Below are positions 1 through 8,676 of a stretch of 53,041 nucleotides of DNA, piece by piece. Source of the DNA: Candidatus Poribacteria bacterium (GTDB taxonomy: Bacteria > Poribacteria > WGA-4E > GCA-2687025). The stretch covers positions 1-53,041 of the forward strand of contig BPJZ01000020.1 in assembly GCA_026004875.1 (NCBI GenBank). Reading direction: 5' to 3'. Every line of letters begins with the position of its first letter. The first letter of the stretch is position 1. The position numbers and the translations under genes were made by a program. The notes under the pieces are model-generated. The model saw nothing but the letters and a program-made list of their open reading frames with translations, ran no database searches and was not told where the DNA came from.

Positions 1-327
1 CTTGAAGAGATCGGACTGAGCGACGCGTTTGACGCGATCGTTGCTGGCGAAGATGTGCCGGTTGGGAAACCGGCGCCGGACGTGTTCCTCCTCGCTGCGC
101 GAAAACTGGACGTTCCTCCGGAGCGGACCGTCGTCGTCGAGGACGCCACTCACGGCATCGAGGCGGCCCGTCGGGCCGGAATGCGGGTGATCGCCGTGGC
201 GACCAGCCAACCGCCGGAGCGACTCCTCGCCGCCGATCGCGTTGTCCGCTCGCTGGCCGAGCTCCGACCGGAGGATTTCGAAGCCCTCCTGAACTCTCCG
301 AAGAAGCCCTTCATTCCCGCTCGATAA
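1..327 (+). CDS. HAD-superfamily phosphatase/phosphoglucomutase-like, 3' fragment
   Basis: The reading frame is open from base 1, so the 5' part lies outside the window; 108 codons remain. The visible part is the C-terminal half of a beta-phosphoglucomutase-like HAD hydrolase: the motif III lysine is in GKPAPD (about residues 22-27 of the fragment), and the motif IV acidic residues are in VVVEDATHG, followed by the usual GIEAARRAGM helix. These enzymes transfer or hydrolyse phosphate on small metabolites through an aspartyl-phosphate, but the nucleophile Asp is not in view and the substrate cannot be inferred. The gene ends in a 17-bp tail-to-tail overlap with the D-Ala-D-Ala ligase gene. Confidence 0.85.
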   Translation, partial: LEEIGLSDAFDAIVAGEDVPVGKPAPDVFLLAARKLDVPPERTVVVEDATHGIEAARRAGMRVIAVATSQPPERLLAADRVVRSLAELRPEDFEALLNSPKKPFIPAR

Positions 328-1282
328 AAGCGCTCTCCAGGATCTCCAGGATCAGCTCATCATAGGAGATGCCGGCGGCGTGCGCCTGCGCCGGTAGATC
401 GCTTAGGTCGGTCAGGCCTGGCAGGGTGTTGATCTCGGTGATGTAGGGCGAACCGTCCTTAGAGATCATCATGTCCACGCGGGAGAAACCATGGCAACCT
501 AGCGCTCGGTGAGCGGCGAGGGCGACCGCCTGAACGTGAGCTGTCAGCTCCGGCGTCAGTCGTGCGGGAAGATAAAAGCGAGTCATTCCCGGCGTGTACT
601 TCGCTTCGTAGTCGTAGAACTCCTTTTTGGGCACCAGCTCTAAAACCGGCAGGGCTCGGAGCGCGTCTCCGCAGCCTAATAACCCTACGGTGACCTCCAT
701 TCCGGAGATGTACCGTTCCACGAAGAGATGGCGGTATTCGTAGAACGTCTTGCGAAGGGTTGGAAACAGGTCGTCCGGGTGGCGGACGATCGAAACCCCT
801 AACGAGCTGCCTTCAGCGACCGGTTTGATCACCATCGGAAAGCCGATCGCTTCAGCAAGCGCTGGGGCCTGGAGCCGCAGGTCCTCCTCTGGGGAAACCG
901 TTCGCCAGTCGGGGGTGGGCAGCCCCTCGGCCCGGAGGATCGCCTTGGTCTTGACTTTGTCCATCGCCAGGGCGCTGGCTAGGACGCCGGAGCCGGTGTA
1001 GCGAAGACCAAGCGTCTCCAGGAAACCCTGCATCGTCCCGTCTTCGCCGTAGCGTCCGTGGAGGGCCAAAAAGACCGCGTCCGGGCGGAGCCGAATCAGT
1101 TGCTCGGCCCATCCGGCCTCAGCAGGATCTAACGGGTAGGCGGGAACTTCTTGCCGGCGAAGCGCCTCGAGAACGCGCCTTCCAGATCGAAGGGAGATCT
1201 CCCGTTCACCGGAGAGCCCGCCCATCAGAACGACCACTTGAATGGATCGAAACCGTTCACGAAGTACTTCCAGCCGGGCCAT
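311..1282 (-). CDS. ddl: D-alanine--D-alanine ligase
   Basis: ATP-grasp enzyme that joins two D-alanines for the peptidoglycan stem peptide; cytoplasmic, 323 aa, a normal family length. Recognisable elements are the N-terminal GGLSGEREISLRSG loop, HGRYGEDGTMQG, the ATP-grasp loop EGSSLGVS and the C-terminal metal-binding EINTLPGLT. I chose ATG at 1282 because an AAAGGA ribosome site lies 9 nt upstream; an in-frame GTG at 1300 would add six residues and overlap the upstream gene. It follows the DUF58 gene by 14 nt on the same strand and is probably cotranscribed with it. No murein gene is nearby, so this is a dispersed cell-wall gene. Confidence 0.93.
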   Translation of the reverse strand: MARLEVLRERFRSIQVVVLMGGLSGEREISLRSGRRVLEALRRQEVPAYPLDPAEAGWAEQLIRLRPDAVFLALHGRYGEDGTMQGFLETLGLRYTGSGVLASALAMDKVKTKAILRAEGLPTPDWRTVSPEEDLRLQAPALAEAIGFPMVIKPVAEGSSLGVSIVRHPDDLFPTLRKTFYEYRHLFVERYISGMEVTVGLLGCGDALRALPVLELVPKKEFYDYEAKYTPGMTRFYLPARLTPELTAHVQAVALAAHRALGCHGFSRVDMMISKDGSPYITEINTLPGLTDLSDLPAQAHAAGISYDELILEILESAFIERE

Positions 1283-1296
1283 GGGGTGAAGTCCTT

Positions 1297-2169
1297 TCAC
1301 CGTGGTGACTCGATCAGAATGCCTGCCGCGCGCAGTTCACTCAAGAGAACGGAGCGCAAAGGGCTATCGGTGCGGACGAGTGCGTATCGGATTCCCCGGC
1401 GACGGCAAAAACGCCGGGCTCGGTTCAAGAACACTTCCAGTTGCTGTCGGTAGGCCAGTCGGGCGTCGGCGTCCCATCGAATCGGTCGGGAGCGCCCCGT
1501 CTCCGCGTCCTCCAGCTCGACCGATTCGGGGGGGTCAGGTTCCAGCACCTCCGGAGGGAGAAGGTGCACGACTGCCGGGGCGTAACCCGTCGCCAGGAGG
1601 GCTCGGAGGCCCCCTTCAGCCCCTTCCAGATCAAACAGGTCCGAGAGGAGCACGGCGATCCCTCGCTGTCGCTCCCGGGCAGCGATCAGACGAAGGTCGG
1701 AGCCTAGAGCCGTTGCGGTCGCCGGACTGCGTTCCTCAAGCCATCGGCGGAGAAGGGGGAACTGCTCCAGGCTCTGCGCTGAAAATCCCTCCACACTGCC
1801 GCCTCGGAGGGCGTACGCCGTGACCCGTTCGCCGTGGTGAAGCGCCAGAAAGCCCACCGCCTCGCAGAGCTGCCGCCCTCTCTCAAAGGGGCTCGGCTCT
1901 CCGACCGCCATCGAACGGCTGACGTCCCAGAGCAACAGAACCGGAAGTTGGGCGTCCAGATAGAACTGTTTGACCACGACACGATCGGTGCGGGCGTAGA
2001 CGTTCCAGTCCACCCGGCGGAGATCATCGCCTGGGGTGTAAAAGCGGTAGTCTCGAAACTCGAAGCGCCCTCCCAACCGTCGCCCCCGGTGCTCGCCGTG
2101 CTGGAGCGCCTCCACGGGACGGTCAGAGAAGAGACGCAGCCCGATCAGCGCTTCAAACGCGATCTCCAT
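1297..2169 (-). CDS. DUF58 domain protein
   Basis: 290 aa. The DUF58 signature is clear: GRFEFRDYRFYTPGDDLRRVDW with the downstream VYARTDRVVVKQF (about residues 32-65), followed by a von Willebrand A-like fold beginning LLLWDVSRSM with a DxSxS-type metal site. DUF58 proteins usually accompany MoxR AAA ATPases and VWA membrane proteins and are thought to act in envelope or metal-centre maturation; here neither partner is next to it. It sits directly upstream of ddl, which suggests an envelope role, but this is inference. No signal peptide or membrane segment is obvious. Confidence 0.88.
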   Translation of the reverse strand: MEIAFEALIGLRLFSDRPVEALQHGEHRGRRLGGRFEFRDYRFYTPGDDLRRVDWNVYARTDRVVVKQFYLDAQLPVLLLWDVSRSMAVGEPSPFERGRQLCEAVGFLALHHGERVTAYALRGGSVEGFSAQSLEQFPLLRRWLEERSPATATALGSDLRLIAARERQRGIAVLLSDLFDLEGAEGGLRALLATGYAPAVVHLLPPEVLEPDPPESVELEDAETGRSRPIRWDADARLAYRQQLEVFLNRARRFCRRRGIRYALVRTDSPLRSVLLSELRAAGILIESPR

Positions 2170-2255
2170 CGACTACCCCGTGCGAAAGAAAACGCTTCTC
2201 CCTATGATACTAACCGAGGGACCAACCCCAGAGAACGCCAGAAGGGAACAAAGAC

Positions 2256-3206
2256 GTGTCCAAAAGGATCGCTCGACGGAAGTTCCTTGCTCAACTGGGA
2301 GGGCTCGGCGGACTGCTGTTGTTGAGAAGCGCTCAGCCAGGGCCGGAGAGTGCGGGAGTTCGAGCGCTCGGCCAAACCGGTGTTCGGTGTTTTGTTCTGG
2401 GGCTGGGGACTGCGCCGCTGGGCGTTCAGAGGGCGTCGTTCCATCGGTTTTCCGCCGTCTTCGAGACGGCTCTCAGTGAAGGCGTTCAGGTGGTGGACAC
2501 GGCGCCTAACTACGGGCCGGCGGAGGAGTATCTCGGGCGGTTGCTCGGCGACCGGGAGGGACCGATCCTCCTCACCAAGGTAGGGGACCCCTCGCGAGTG
2601 GGAGCGCTCCGACAGATCGAGATCAGTCGCCGTCGACTCCGACGGGATCAGCTGGACGGGGTGTTGATCCATCACGTCGGGGCGTTTCCGCCGGAGCTGC
2701 TCTTTGGTCCCGAGGGGGCCTGGGCGGCACTGGTCGAGGCCAAAACGCGCGGGATCGTCCGCTGGATCGGCGTCGCAGGCCACTATCGCCCGGAGCGATT
2801 TCTTCCCGCGCTGGACGACCCGGCAACCGACCTGGTGATGATGCCGATCAACTACGTCGATCGGTACACTTATGGGTTCGAGTCGCGGGTTCTTCCCGGG
2901 GCTCGACGGCGGGATTTGGCCGTTCTGGCCACTCAGGTTTTGGGCGGTGCCCGGGGGATGCGCTACGACCGTCCGACGCCGGCGCTCCTGAGCGGCCCGC
3001 GGTATGAGCCGGCCCTACGCTATGCGCTTAGTCTGGAGGGGATCTCCTGTGTGCTGATCGGCGCGGCGACGCCGGAGGAGATCCGGCAAGCCGCCCGCAC
3101 AGTGCGAACGGCTGAGCCGCTCCGTCCTGAGGAGTGGGCAGCGCTCCGCCGGGACGGCCTTCGGCTGGCGCAACGCTGGGGACCCCACCTGGGGCCGGTG
3201 ATGTAA
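2256..3206 (+). CDS. Aldo/keto reductase family protein with Tat signal
   Basis: 316 aa. The N-terminus has a twin-arginine motif (RRKFLAQ, about residues 7-13) followed by a GGLGGLLLL hydrophobic stretch, so the folded NADP-type barrel is probably exported. The AKR tetrad is visible: Asp and Tyr in DTAPNYGPAEEYLG, Lys in LLTKVG and His in IHHVG. The start is GTG at 2256 with GAAGGGA about 9 nt upstream. Exported AKRs of this type occur in Planctomycetes, Armatimonadota and related groups; the natural substrate is unknown. It is convergent with the binding-protein gene, with only 4 nt between their stops, and no terminator hairpin is visible there. Confidence 0.88.
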   Translation: MSKRIARRKFLAQLGGLGGLLLLRSAQPGPESAGVRALGQTGVRCFVLGLGTAPLGVQRASFHRFSAVFETALSEGVQVVDTAPNYGPAEEYLGRLLGDREGPILLTKVGDPSRVGALRQIEISRRRLRRDQLDGVLIHHVGAFPPELLFGPEGAWAALVEAKTRGIVRWIGVAGHYRPERFLPALDDPATDLVMMPINYVDRYTYGFESRVLPGARRRDLAVLATQVLGGARGMRYDRPTPALLSGPRYEPALRYALSLEGISCVLIGAATPEEIRQAARTVRTAEPLRPEEWAALRRDGLRLAQRWGPHLGPVM

Positions 3207-3210
3207 GCGA

Positions 3211-4827
3211 CTACTCTTTGGCGACCTGCAGGTCCGCCCGCCAGAGATGTCGCCAGGAGGTCGGGTGCAGCGTAAAGTTTTGAACTTCCTTTCGCACGAC
3301 GGCTACCGTCTGAGCGTGGGCCACGCAGACCCAAGGGGCGTCCTCGCGGACGAGCTCCTGGACCCGTCGGTACAGCTCCGCCCGCCGTTCTTGATCCGCC
3401 TCCCGCTGTGCCTCTCGAAGCAATCGGGTAACCTCTTCGTTCCGGTAGAAGGCGATGTTGCTGGCCGGTTTGGTGGCGTTTGGTGCCGCCAGCAGGAACC
3501 AGAAGAAGTTGTCCGGATCGGCGTAGTCGGCGATCCAGCCGAGCATCGCTAGGTCGTGTTCGCCCATCTTCACCTTCTCCAGGTAGGTTCCCCAGTCGTA
3601 GGTCTCGATCCGCGTCGGAATGCCCACCCTCTCCAGATCGGACTGAACGGCCAGGCCGATGTTATGCGGGTTTAGGAAGTACGGGCGCGGATTAGAAAGG
3701 ACGTAGAACGAGAGCGTTCGGGGAAAGCCATCGGGAAACACCTCACGGATCAATGCCCGGGCGCGCTCTGGATCGTAAGAAAAGTCTTCGATGGCGTCGT
3801 TGTAGCCCCAGAGCGTCGGCGGAATCGGATTCTTCGCGGGGACGGCCAGGCCCTGGTAGAGCGCCTGGACGATCTGCTCTTTGTTGATCGCGTGGTTGAT
3901 CGCGTATCGGATTCGCACGTCGTCTAGAGGAGCGCGCTCCATGTTCATGGCGATGTAGCCGATGTTCATCCCGGGGCGCTGAACCAGCCGGAGGTTGGGA
4001 TCGTTCCGAATCTCCTCCAGATTCTCCGGGTCAGGAAACTCCATTAGGTGGATGTTGCCCTGCTGAATCTCCAGGAGTCGGGTGGCCGGGTCTGGGATGA
4101 CCCGAAAGACGATCCGGTCGAGCGGAGGGCGGCCTCCCCAGAACTGTTCGTTCCGCTCCAGGACGATCCGATCGTCCCGGCGCCACTCGACGAACCGGAA
4201 CGGTCCCGACCCGACCGGATGAGTCTTGAAGTCCTCGCCCCACCGTTCCAGCGCCGCCGGGCTGACGATCGCAAAGGAAGGGATCGCCAACATGTTCAGC
4301 AACGGAGCGTAGGGGTGCTTCAGCCGGATTTCGACGGTCAGCGGGTCTACGGCAACGACGTCCTCGATGATCTCGTTCAGGCCGAGGGAGGTCCAGTAAA
4401 GCCACGGTCCCCCGACGTTGTGGTAGGGGTGATCCGCTCGAAACTGCCGGGCGAAGGAGAAGACGACCGCGTTGGCGTCCACCGGGGTTCCGTCATGAAA
4501 CTGCACGCCGGACCGCAGCCGAAACCGCCAAACCAGTCCGTCTTCGCTGCTGCTCCACTCCTGGGCTAACCCCGGTTGGACTTCGGTCGTCTCCGGCTGG
4601 TACTCAACCAGCGTGTCGAAGATCAGCTCGGCGACTTTAAACGACTCGCCGTCCTCTTCGTGGGCCGGGTCTAGCCCCACCGAGTCGGCCGCACGACCGA
4701 AGACGAACACCTTCTCCAACGCTGGCGATTCTCTTGCCTCCTGATCGGAGCCTCCGCAACCGGCGATCCAGAGGCTCAGGACGACAATTCCGACCAGACT
4801 TCGCCGGAGCGTTTCCCATCGCGTCAT
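3211..4827 (-). CDS. ABC transporter substrate-binding lipoprotein, family 5 (peptide/opine/nickel type)
   Basis: Predicted 538-aa lipoprotein that captures oligopeptides or similar solutes outside the inner membrane. The N-terminus has a basic region, a hydrophobic core and the lipobox LWIAGC. The SBP_bac_5 hallmarks are GLAQEWSSSEDGLVWRFRLR, VQFHDGTPVDANAVVFSF and HPVGSGPFRFVEW. I place the start at ATG 4827 (MTRWETLRR) with GAAGAAAG upstream, because the longer reading adds 18 charged residues ahead of the signal peptide. No permease or ATPase gene flanks it, so it is an orphan that must work with components encoded elsewhere. The ligand cannot be predicted. Confidence 0.93.
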   Translation of the reverse strand: MTRWETLRRSLVGIVVLSLWIAGCGGSDQEARESPALEKVFVFGRAADSVGLDPAHEEDGESFKVAELIFDTLVEYQPETTEVQPGLAQEWSSSEDGLVWRFRLRSGVQFHDGTPVDANAVVFSFARQFRADHPYHNVGGPWLYWTSLGLNEIIEDVVAVDPLTVEIRLKHPYAPLLNMLAIPSFAIVSPAALERWGEDFKTHPVGSGPFRFVEWRRDDRIVLERNEQFWGGRPPLDRIVFRVIPDPATRLLEIQQGNIHLMEFPDPENLEEIRNDPNLRLVQRPGMNIGYIAMNMERAPLDDVRIRYAINHAINKEQIVQALYQGLAVPAKNPIPPTLWGYNDAIEDFSYDPERARALIREVFPDGFPRTLSFYVLSNPRPYFLNPHNIGLAVQSDLERVGIPTRIETYDWGTYLEKVKMGEHDLAMLGWIADYADPDNFFWFLLAAPNATKPASNIAFYRNEEVTRLLREAQREADQERRAELYRRVQELVREDAPWVCVAHAQTVAVVRKEVQNFTLHPTSWRHLWRADLQVAKE

Positions 4828-4909
4828 AGGCCGCTTTCTTCTCAGCAGGGGGTGGGTCTGGGGAAGGCGCGGGCGGGGCAAAAAATCGCCTCCGCCGCGC
4901 CGGGTCTCG

Positions 4910-5179
4910 CTAGCTCTGTTTTAGTTGTCGCACAGCGCCAACAATGGCGAAACGGATGTGAGAGGAGAGCGCCGAATTGGGCGCGCGCAGGTCGGCCCCT
5001 TCCTCGTCCGGATAGGCGATGTGCTGCGCGACGGCCTTCTTGACCCAGGCTTCTAACGCCGGATCGTACTCGACGAACTTATCCTTGGTGGCGTTGCAGT
5101 TGGGGCAAACCTCCGGCAGCTCCTCCGGCGAAGAGACATCCTCGAACAGGTACCCGCAAGCGGTGCAGACGTACATCAT
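4910..5179 (-). CDS. Small rubredoxin-like protein
   Basis: 89 aa. The first 40 residues form a rubredoxin-like knuckle pair: CTACGYLFED and CPNCNATKDKF give two CxxC pairs that would hold one iron, as in the C-terminal domain of rubrerythrin. The remaining 45 residues are helical and have no recognised domain; they lack rubrerythrin's ExxH di-iron ligands. It may be a small electron carrier for oxidative-stress enzymes in an anaerobe. The start is ATG at 5179 (or the adjacent ATG 5176) with AGGAG 8 nt upstream. A good minus-strand promoter lies 50 nt upstream. Confidence 0.75.
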   Translation of the reverse strand: MMYVCTACGYLFEDVSSPEELPEVCPNCNATKDKFVEYDPALEAWVKKAVAQHIAYPDEEGADLRAPNSALSSHIRFAIVGAVRQLKQS

Positions 5180-5231
5180 CGCCTTGCTCCTGAGAGACTA
5201 CCTAAACTCGGAGTTCTCACTTGGTTGGGAG

Positions 5232-5261
5232 ATTTTACGCCACTGCGATAGCCTGGCTCAA
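5232..5261 (-). promoter_or_regulatory. Putative sigma-70-type promoter for the rubredoxin-like gene
   Basis: On the minus strand TTGAGC (5261-5256) and TAAAAT (5237-5232) are separated by 18 nt, about 50 nt upstream of the ATG at 5179. It is read by eye only and is part of a divergent promoter region shared with the cyclase gene. Confidence 0.45.
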
Positions 5262-5299
5262 GCAACCTCTGGAACGAGACGCCGGAGGGGGCGGCTCTA

Positions 5300-5328
5300 T
5301 TGCCCGGTAAGGCGCGAGGAATTAGAAT
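5300..5328 (+). promoter_or_regulatory. Putative sigma-70-type promoter for the cyclase-ligase operon
   Basis: TTGCCC (5300-5305), 17-nt spacer, TAGAAT (5323-5328). Transcription would start near 5335, leaving about 65 nt of untranslated leader before the ATG at 5400. The same TTGCCC/N17/TAG-AT arrangement recurs at 11736-11764. Confidence 0.45.
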
Positions 5329-5399
5329 CCCCTTAAAAGAGGCAATGTCCTATACCGAGGGCGTGCCGTCCGTCGGTCACCACGACAAGGGGGGTTCGG

Positions 5400-6227
5400 A
5401 TGCCAATCTACATGGACCGGCATTACGAGCCGGGGCTCACGCGGGACGAAATCATCGAGGCGCACCGACAGGACCTGGCCATTCAGGATCGCTACGGCGT
5501 GCGCTTTTTGACCTATTGGCACGACGACGTCCGGGGGACCGTCTTCTGCCTGATCGACTCTCCAGACAAGGAGTCGGTAGTGCGGCTCCATACCGAGTCG
5601 CACGGTTCGGTTCCTCATGAGATCATCGAGGTGGACCCGGCGCTTGTAGAGGCCTTCTTGGGGCGGGTGACCGATCCTCGGATGAGCGATGGGAGCGGCC
5701 GCCCCGACGAGCGGGCGATTGAGAGCGCCTTTCGGGTGATCGTCTTCACCGACCTGAAGGACTCAACGGCCATGACGGTTCAGCTGGGGCAGTCGCGAGC
5801 GATGCAGCTGCTCCGAGCGCACAACGCTCTGGTCCGGAACGCCGTTCGGGAGCACTGTGGCCGAGAGGTGAAGCACACCGGCGACGGGTTTATGCTCTCT
5901 TTCCAGAAGGCTTCCAATGCGATTGGCTGCTCTGTAGCCATCCAGCGGGCCTTTCGGGAGTTCAACCGGCGGAACCGGAGCTACCCGCTCCAGGTGAGGA
6001 TCGGCATGAGCGCCGGGGAGCCGGTCGAGGAGCACGGCGACCTGTTCGGCTCGGCCGTCCAACTGGCCAGTCGCGTCTGCGCCCACGCGGAACCGGAGCA
6101 GACTCTCGCTGCAGAGACGGTCGTCCGGGAGTGCGGCGGTTTACCGATCGAATTTGTTCCCCAAGGGGAGGTGCGCTTCAAAGGCTTCCTCCACCCAGTT
6201 GCCGTTTACGAAGTGCCGTGCCGATGA
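5400..6227 (+). CDS. DUF4242 domain fused to class III adenylate/guanylate cyclase
   Basis: 275 aa with two parts. Residues 1 to about 90 match the small ferredoxin-like DUF4242 fold (PIYMDRHYEPG, then HDDVRGTVFCLIDSPDKESV, HTESHG). Residues about 105-275 are a class III nucleotide cyclase catalytic domain: the first metal Asp is in VFTDLKDSTAM and the second in HTGDGFMLSF, with the RIGMSAGEPVEEHGDLFG strand and QLASRVCAHA helix after it. It probably makes cAMP or cGMP in the cytoplasm, with the N-terminal domain as a possible ligand sensor. ATG 5400 is preceded by AAGGGGGG. Its TGA overlaps the ATG of the downstream ligase (ATGA), so the two are translationally coupled. Confidence 0.85.
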   Translation: MPIYMDRHYEPGLTRDEIIEAHRQDLAIQDRYGVRFLTYWHDDVRGTVFCLIDSPDKESVVRLHTESHGSVPHEIIEVDPALVEAFLGRVTDPRMSDGSGRPDERAIESAFRVIVFTDLKDSTAMTVQLGQSRAMQLLRAHNALVRNAVREHCGREVKHTGDGFMLSFQKASNAIGCSVAIQRAFREFNRRNRSYPLQVRIGMSAGEPVEEHGDLFGSAVQLASRVCAHAEPEQTLAAETVVRECGGLPIEFVPQGEVRFKGFLHPVAVYEVPCR

Positions 6228-7750
6228 ACGAGACGCTGGATAGAGGGGGATTCGCCCCCTTTGGGGTAGCCCAGGAACTTCTTCCCCGTTTAGCCGTCCT
6301 GGACTCGGAGGGGGAGCATTCCTACAATGAGCTGGACGCGGTCGCGGCAACGGTCGCCGCTCGGCTGCTGGAAGGTCGAGGTGACCTCCAGGAAGAGCGG
6401 GTTGCCTTGGCGGTGCTCCCCGGGTTTCCCTATGCCGCTGCGCAGTGGGGAGTCTGGCGGGCCGGAGGGATCGTCGTTCCGCTGGCGCCGCAGCATCCGG
6501 AGCCGGAATGGGAACACGTCCTTCGCGATAGTGGGGCGTCTCGAATTATCTGTGACGCGGTGCTTCGTCCTCGCTTAGAGCCGCTGGCGGAACGCATGGG
6601 CCTTTCCCTCCTGGACTGGAAAGAAGTGGTCTCTGGAGATTTGCCTCAAGAGCCGGCTCCGCGGGTTGCGCTGGAGCGTCGCGCAATGATCCTCTACACC
6701 AGCGGCACCACCGGCAGGCCCAAGGGGGTGGTTTTGACCCATCGGAACGTGGCCGCTCAGGTGGCCTCCTTGGTTCAGGCTTGGGAGTGGACGCCGGAGG
6801 ATCGGATTCTTCACGTGCTTCCCCTCCACCACATTCACGGAATTGTGAATGCGCTCTGCTGCCCGCTGTGGGCGGGGGCGTCGGTCCAGTTTCTTCCCCG
6901 CTTTGATCCGTTCGCCGTCTGGGAGGCGTTCGCGTCGGGGGAGATCACGCTCTTCATGGGCGTTCCGACGATGTATTCCCGTCTGATCGCCGCCTGGGAA
7001 GGCACCGACCCGGAGACCCAGCAACGGTGGCGAGAAGGCGCCCGTCGGCTTCGACTGTTTGTTTCCGGCTCTGCTGCGTTGCCCGTTCCGGTCTTCGAGC
7101 GCTGGGAGGAGGTAACCGGCCATCGCATTCTGGAGCGGTACGGGATGACCGAGATCGGGATGGCCCTCTCCAACCCGCTCCGGGGAGAACGCGTCCCTGG
7201 CACGGTCGGCTATCCTCTTCCAGGGGTTCGGGTGCGGCTTCGGAACGAGGCGGGGACGCTGAGCGCTCCGGGCGAACCTGGAGAAATCGAGGTGTGCGGT
7301 CCGACGGTGTTCCGCGAGTACTGGAACCGTCCCGAGGAGACCCGCGCCGCCTTCCGGGAGGGGTGGTTCTGTACCGGCGACCTGGCCGTTCAGGAGGGAG
7401 GCCGTTACCGCATTCTGGGACGTCTTTCGACCGATATCATCAAGGTGGGCGGCTATAAAGTTTCCGCGCTGGAGATCGAGCACGTCCTGAAAGCCCATCC
7501 GGCGGTAGAAGAGTGTGCAGTTCTCGGCATCCCCGATCCGGTTTGGGGGGAGCGGATCGCAGCGGCGGTCGTCCTTCGGGCGGGTGTGGCCGTCTCCCCG
7601 CGGGAGCTCCGGGCCTGGTGTCGGGGGCGGCTGGCTTCGTACAAGACGCCCAGCCGGTGGGCGCTCGTGAAGACGCTTCCCAAAAACGCCATGGGCAAGA
7701 CGATGAAGCCGGCGCTCCGACCGCTCTTTCAGTCCGAGGGGGAGCGTTAG
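6224..7750 (+). CDS. Acyl-CoA synthetase, malonyl-CoA synthetase (MatB/ACSF3)-like
   Basis: 508 aa AMP-forming ligase that activates a carboxylate as acyl-AMP and transfers it to CoA. Visible motifs are the P-loop ILYTSGTTGRPKGV (about residue 156), YGMTEIGMALSNP, the hinge-proximal IIKVGGYKVSALEIE and the C-terminal catalytic lysine in LPKNAMGKTMK. The YGMTEIGMA and PGTVGYPLPGV segments and the length fit the malonyl-CoA synthetase group, but other short or dicarboxylic acids are possible. I start it at ATG 6224, which overlaps the cyclase stop by 4 nt; a longer in-frame reading begins inside the cyclase and is unlikely. It ends in a 4-nt tail-to-tail overlap with ispH. Confidence 0.85.
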   Translation: MNETLDRGGFAPFGVAQELLPRLAVLDSEGEHSYNELDAVAATVAARLLEGRGDLQEERVALAVLPGFPYAAAQWGVWRAGGIVVPLAPQHPEPEWEHVLRDSGASRIICDAVLRPRLEPLAERMGLSLLDWKEVVSGDLPQEPAPRVALERRAMILYTSGTTGRPKGVVLTHRNVAAQVASLVQAWEWTPEDRILHVLPLHHIHGIVNALCCPLWAGASVQFLPRFDPFAVWEAFASGEITLFMGVPTMYSRLIAAWEGTDPETQQRWREGARRLRLFVSGSAALPVPVFERWEEVTGHRILERYGMTEIGMALSNPLRGERVPGTVGYPLPGVRVRLRNEAGTLSAPGEPGEIEVCGPTVFREYWNRPEETRAAFREGWFCTGDLAVQEGGRYRILGRLSTDIIKVGGYKVSALEIEHVLKAHPAVEECAVLGIPDPVWGERIAAAVVLRAGVAVSPRELRAWCRGRLASYKTPSRWALVKTLPKNAMGKTMKPALRPLFQSEGER

Positions 7751-8676
7751 ATTTCGGAGTTATCCACGCCGACGAGGTCCTCTTCTTCTGCGTCGTTGAC
7801 GCGGAAGAGCACCGGCCCGGGGTACAGCTCGGCGACGCGCTGCTTGACCTCTTCGATCTGTTCGCGGGGGGTGCTGGTTCCCGCGCCGATCCCCAGGTGG
7901 CGAACGCCTTCGAGCCACTCCGGTTGAATCAGCGCCGGAGAATCGATGTGGTAGGTGCGCTCCGGGAGATACTTACGGGCGATGTTCGCCAGGTTGGTTG
8001 TGTTGCTGGAATTGAATCCGCCGACGATCAGCATAGCGTCCACCCACTGAGCCAGCATTTCGACGGCCTCCTGTTGATTCTTAACCGGCTTGCAGCGCGT
8101 GTCCACCGCCTTGAGGTCGGGGTACTTCTTCTCTCGGATCAAGTCCACGAGCTTTTGGAACTTCTCGCGGGTGATCGTCGTCTGGCAGATTGCGACCGTT
8201 TTCCCCAGGTTGTCCGGCAGCTGCTCCACGTCTTCGGGCGAATAGACGACGTGGATGTCCGTTCCGTAGCTTCGGCTGGCGATGATCTCGGCGTGGTTGG
8301 GGTTGCCGATCAGGATCACTCGATAGCCGTCGGCTTCGAACCGCTGAATCTTCCGATAGACCCACTTCAGCAGTACCGGGCAGGTCGCGTCGTAAAACTG
8401 GATACCCCGCGCCTTGAGGGCCTCTTTGAGCTCCTTGGGATATCCGTGGGCGGTGATCACCACCTCAGAGACGCCTTCCAGCGCGTCCAGATCGGCGTAC
8501 CGTTCGAAGATCGGGATGCCCTTGCTGGCCAAATCGTTGACCACCTTGGGGTTGTGGACCAGCGGCCCGAGGATCGGCTTGCGGACGGAGTCGGCCAGTC
8601 GAATCGCTGCTTCTACACCAAAGCAGGTTCCCGCGCTGCGGGCGACGATCACTTCCAACGGAGGCAGGGTGCTCAT
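7747..8676 (-). CDS. ispH: 4-hydroxy-3-methylbut-2-enyl diphosphate reductase
   Basis: Last enzyme of the MEP isoprenoid pathway; an iron-sulfur protein that reduces HMBPP to IPP and DMAPP. 309 aa. The three cluster cysteines are at about C18 (AGTCFGV), C99 (DATCP) and C195 (DTRCKPVKNQQEA). Substrate-site residues are also visible: HN at 41-42, AHG near 77, the catalytic Glu in NPNHAEI (about E130), SNTTN near 225 and GAGTSTP. The third cysteine context (DTRCKP) departs from the common TICxAT, so it belongs to a divergent LytB group. It is the last gene of a minus-strand trio with two thioredoxin-fold proteins and overlaps the TlpA-like stop by one base. Confidence 0.92.
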   Translation of the reverse strand: MSTLPPLEVIVARSAGTCFGVEAAIRLADSVRKPILGPLVHNPKVVNDLASKGIPIFERYADLDALEGVSEVVITAHGYPKELKEALKARGIQFYDATCPVLLKWVYRKIQRFEADGYRVILIGNPNHAEIIASRSYGTDIHVVYSPEDVEQLPDNLGKTVAICQTTITREKFQKLVDLIREKKYPDLKAVDTRCKPVKNQQEAVEMLAQWVDAMLIVGGFNSSNTTNLANIARKYLPERTYHIDSPALIQPEWLEGVRHLGIGAGTSTPREQIEEVKQRVAELYPGPVLFRVNDAEEEDLVGVDNSEI

